8,623 nucleotides of DNA from assembly GCA_002432095.1 (NCBI GenBank), contig DJFQ01000252.1, positions 10,398-19,020 on the forward strand, in the 5' to 3' direction. Each line of letters begins with the position of its first letter. Within the stretch, counting starts at the first letter, position 1. Below, piece by piece: positions 7,667 to 8,623 of this stretch. Under the pieces are notes generated by a model. It was not told where the DNA came from and searched no databases. It saw only the letters and a program-made list of their open reading frames with translations. The position numbers were made by a program, and so were the translations under genes. Source of the DNA: Marinagarivorans sp. UBA5868. Lineage in GTDB: Bacteria; Pseudomonadota; Gammaproteobacteria; Pseudomonadales; Cellvibrionaceae.

Positions 7667-8623
7667 ATGACCGATTTGCTTGATCCCGGCGCCGAAGAGC
7701 GCATTCCCCTGAAACAATTCACCGAAAAAGCGTATCTGGATTACTCCATGTACGTCATTCTCGACCGCGCCCTACCTCACGTGGGGGACGGCTTGAAGCC
7801 GGTCCAGCGGCGTATCGTTTACGCCATGAGCGAGCTGGGCTTGAAGTCTGCGGCTAAATACAAAAAGTCCGCGCGTACCGTGGGCGATGTTATCGGTAAG
7901 TTCCACCCTCACGGTGATTCAGCGGCGTACGAAGCCATGGTGCTTATGGCGCAGCCGTTTTCTTTCCGTTATCCGCTGGTGGACGGCCAGGGCAACTGGG
8001 GTTCCCAGGATGATCCTAAATCCTTTGCCGCTATGCGCTACACCGAGGCCAAGCTCACCCGTTTCGCCGAGGTGTTGTTAAACGAACTCGGTCAAGGCAC
8101 CGTGGCGTGGCAGCCTAATTTCGATGGAACGCTAGATGAGCCGAAAGTGCTGCCGGCGAGAGTGCCCACGGTATTGTTGAACGGCACCACCGGGATTGCC
8201 GTGGGCATGGCGACGGACATACCACCGCATAACCTGCGCGAGGTGGTGGCCGCTACGGTACATCTATTGGAAAACCCAAAGACAACATCGGCGGAGCTGT
8301 GCGAGTTTGTGCTCGGACCGGATATGCCCACCGATGCGGAAATCATCACACCGCGGGCGGATCTGGTACGCATGTATGAAACCGGGCGCGGCAGTGTGAA
8401 GATGCGCGCCAGGTGGATTACGGAGGAGGGGGATGTAGTGATCACTGCGTTGCCTCACCAAGTCAGCGGCAACAAGATATTGGAGCAAATCGCCGCGCAG
8501 ATGCAGGCGAAAAAGTTGCCGATGGTAGCGGACCTTCGCGATGAGTCTGATCACGAAAATCCGACGCGTCTGGTTATAGTGCCGCGCTCCAATCGAATCG
8601 ATCTTGAAGCATTGATGAATCAC
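7667..8623 (+). CDS. parC: DNA topoisomerase IV subunit A, N-terminal part (3' end outside window)
   Basis: These are the first 319 codons of ParC, the DNA-cleaving subunit of topoisomerase IV, which with ParE decatenates daughter chromosomes. E. coli ParC is about 750 residues, so over half is missing. The start of the winged-helix domain is [12 protein letters not shown] (43-54). [12 protein letters not shown] (80-91) is the quinolone-resistance region, with S85 and E89 matching E. coli S80 and E84, i.e. the sensitive form. AAMRY (121-125) places the catalytic tyrosine at Y125. The segment [19 protein letters not shown] and the short N-terminus before [19 protein letters not shown] favour ParC over GyrA. 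The start ATG has no good Shine-Dalgarno sequence; the nearest purine run is GGAAA about 12 bases away. parE is not adjacent within the window. Confidence 0.97.
   Translation, partial: MTDLLDPGAEERIPLKQFTEKAYLDYSMYVILDRALPHVGDGLKPVQRRIVYAMSELGLKSAAKYKKSARTVGDVIGKFHPHGDSAAYEAMVLMAQPFSFRYPLVDGQGNWGSQDDPKSFAAMRYTEAKLTRFAEVLLNELGQGTVAWQPNFDGTLDEPKVLPARVPTVLLNGTTGIAVGMATDIPPHNLREVVAATVHLLENPKTTSAELCEFVLGPDMPTDAEIITPRADLVRMYETGRGSVKMRARWITEEGDVVITALPHQVSGNKILEQIAAQMQAKKLPMVADLRDESDHENPTRLVIVPRSNRIDLEALMNH

Noticed and set aside
7055..7722. Several long - strand open frames opposite the DUF748 gene end and the parC start.
   Set aside because: They are antisense to well-supported genes, cross the terminator at 7620-7641 and contain no family motifs.

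Overview
The window reads as ordinary chromosomal DNA of a gammaproteobacterium. The evidence is a monomeric-type NADP isocitrate dehydrogenase and a ParC whose active-site region is close to that of enteric bacteria and pseudomonads. The moderate GC content and the uncommon phosphorylase-kinase-like protein suggest a marine or polysaccharide-degrading lineage such as the Cellvibrionales; that placement is an inference and was not tested. I saw no insertion sequence, phage gene, CRISPR array, tRNA or rRNA.

Layout from left to right. (1) Bases 1-543 are the last 180 codons of a monomeric isocitrate dehydrogenase, followed by a clear intrinsic terminator (551-581). (2) A short gap (582-835) leads to a large + strand gene (836-3907). 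Its product is co-linear with the alpha/beta regulatory subunits of eukaryotic phosphorylase kinase from its GH15-like head to its C-terminal domain. (3) Converging on it, with only 9 bases between the stop codons, is a - strand HAD phosphatase of the mannosyl/glucosyl-3-phosphoglycerate phosphatase family (3917-4765). (4) A 362-base gap (4766-5127) holds a strong + strand terminator hairpin that ends no annotated gene, plus several smaller potential hairpins. (5) An envelope pair follows on the + strand: a LEA type 2 (WHy-domain) lipoprotein (5128-5607) and a membrane-anchored DUF748/AsmA-like protein (5705-7603). A terminator follows at 7620-7641. (6) parC starts 25 bases after that terminator and runs off the right edge (7667-8623).

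How the genes may work together. The phosphorylase-kinase-like protein and the glycosyl-3-phosphoglycerate phosphatase both point to alpha-glucan or compatible-solute (glucosylglycerate/mannosylglycerate) metabolism, but they are convergent, so any link is by neighbourhood only. The lipoprotein and the DUF748 protein both act in the envelope and are probably co-transcribed. icd and parC are housekeeping genes flanking these accessory genes. The features most worth a second look are the phosphorylase-kinase-like protein, the orphan terminator at 4830-4854, and the terminator and TATAAT arrangement just before parC.
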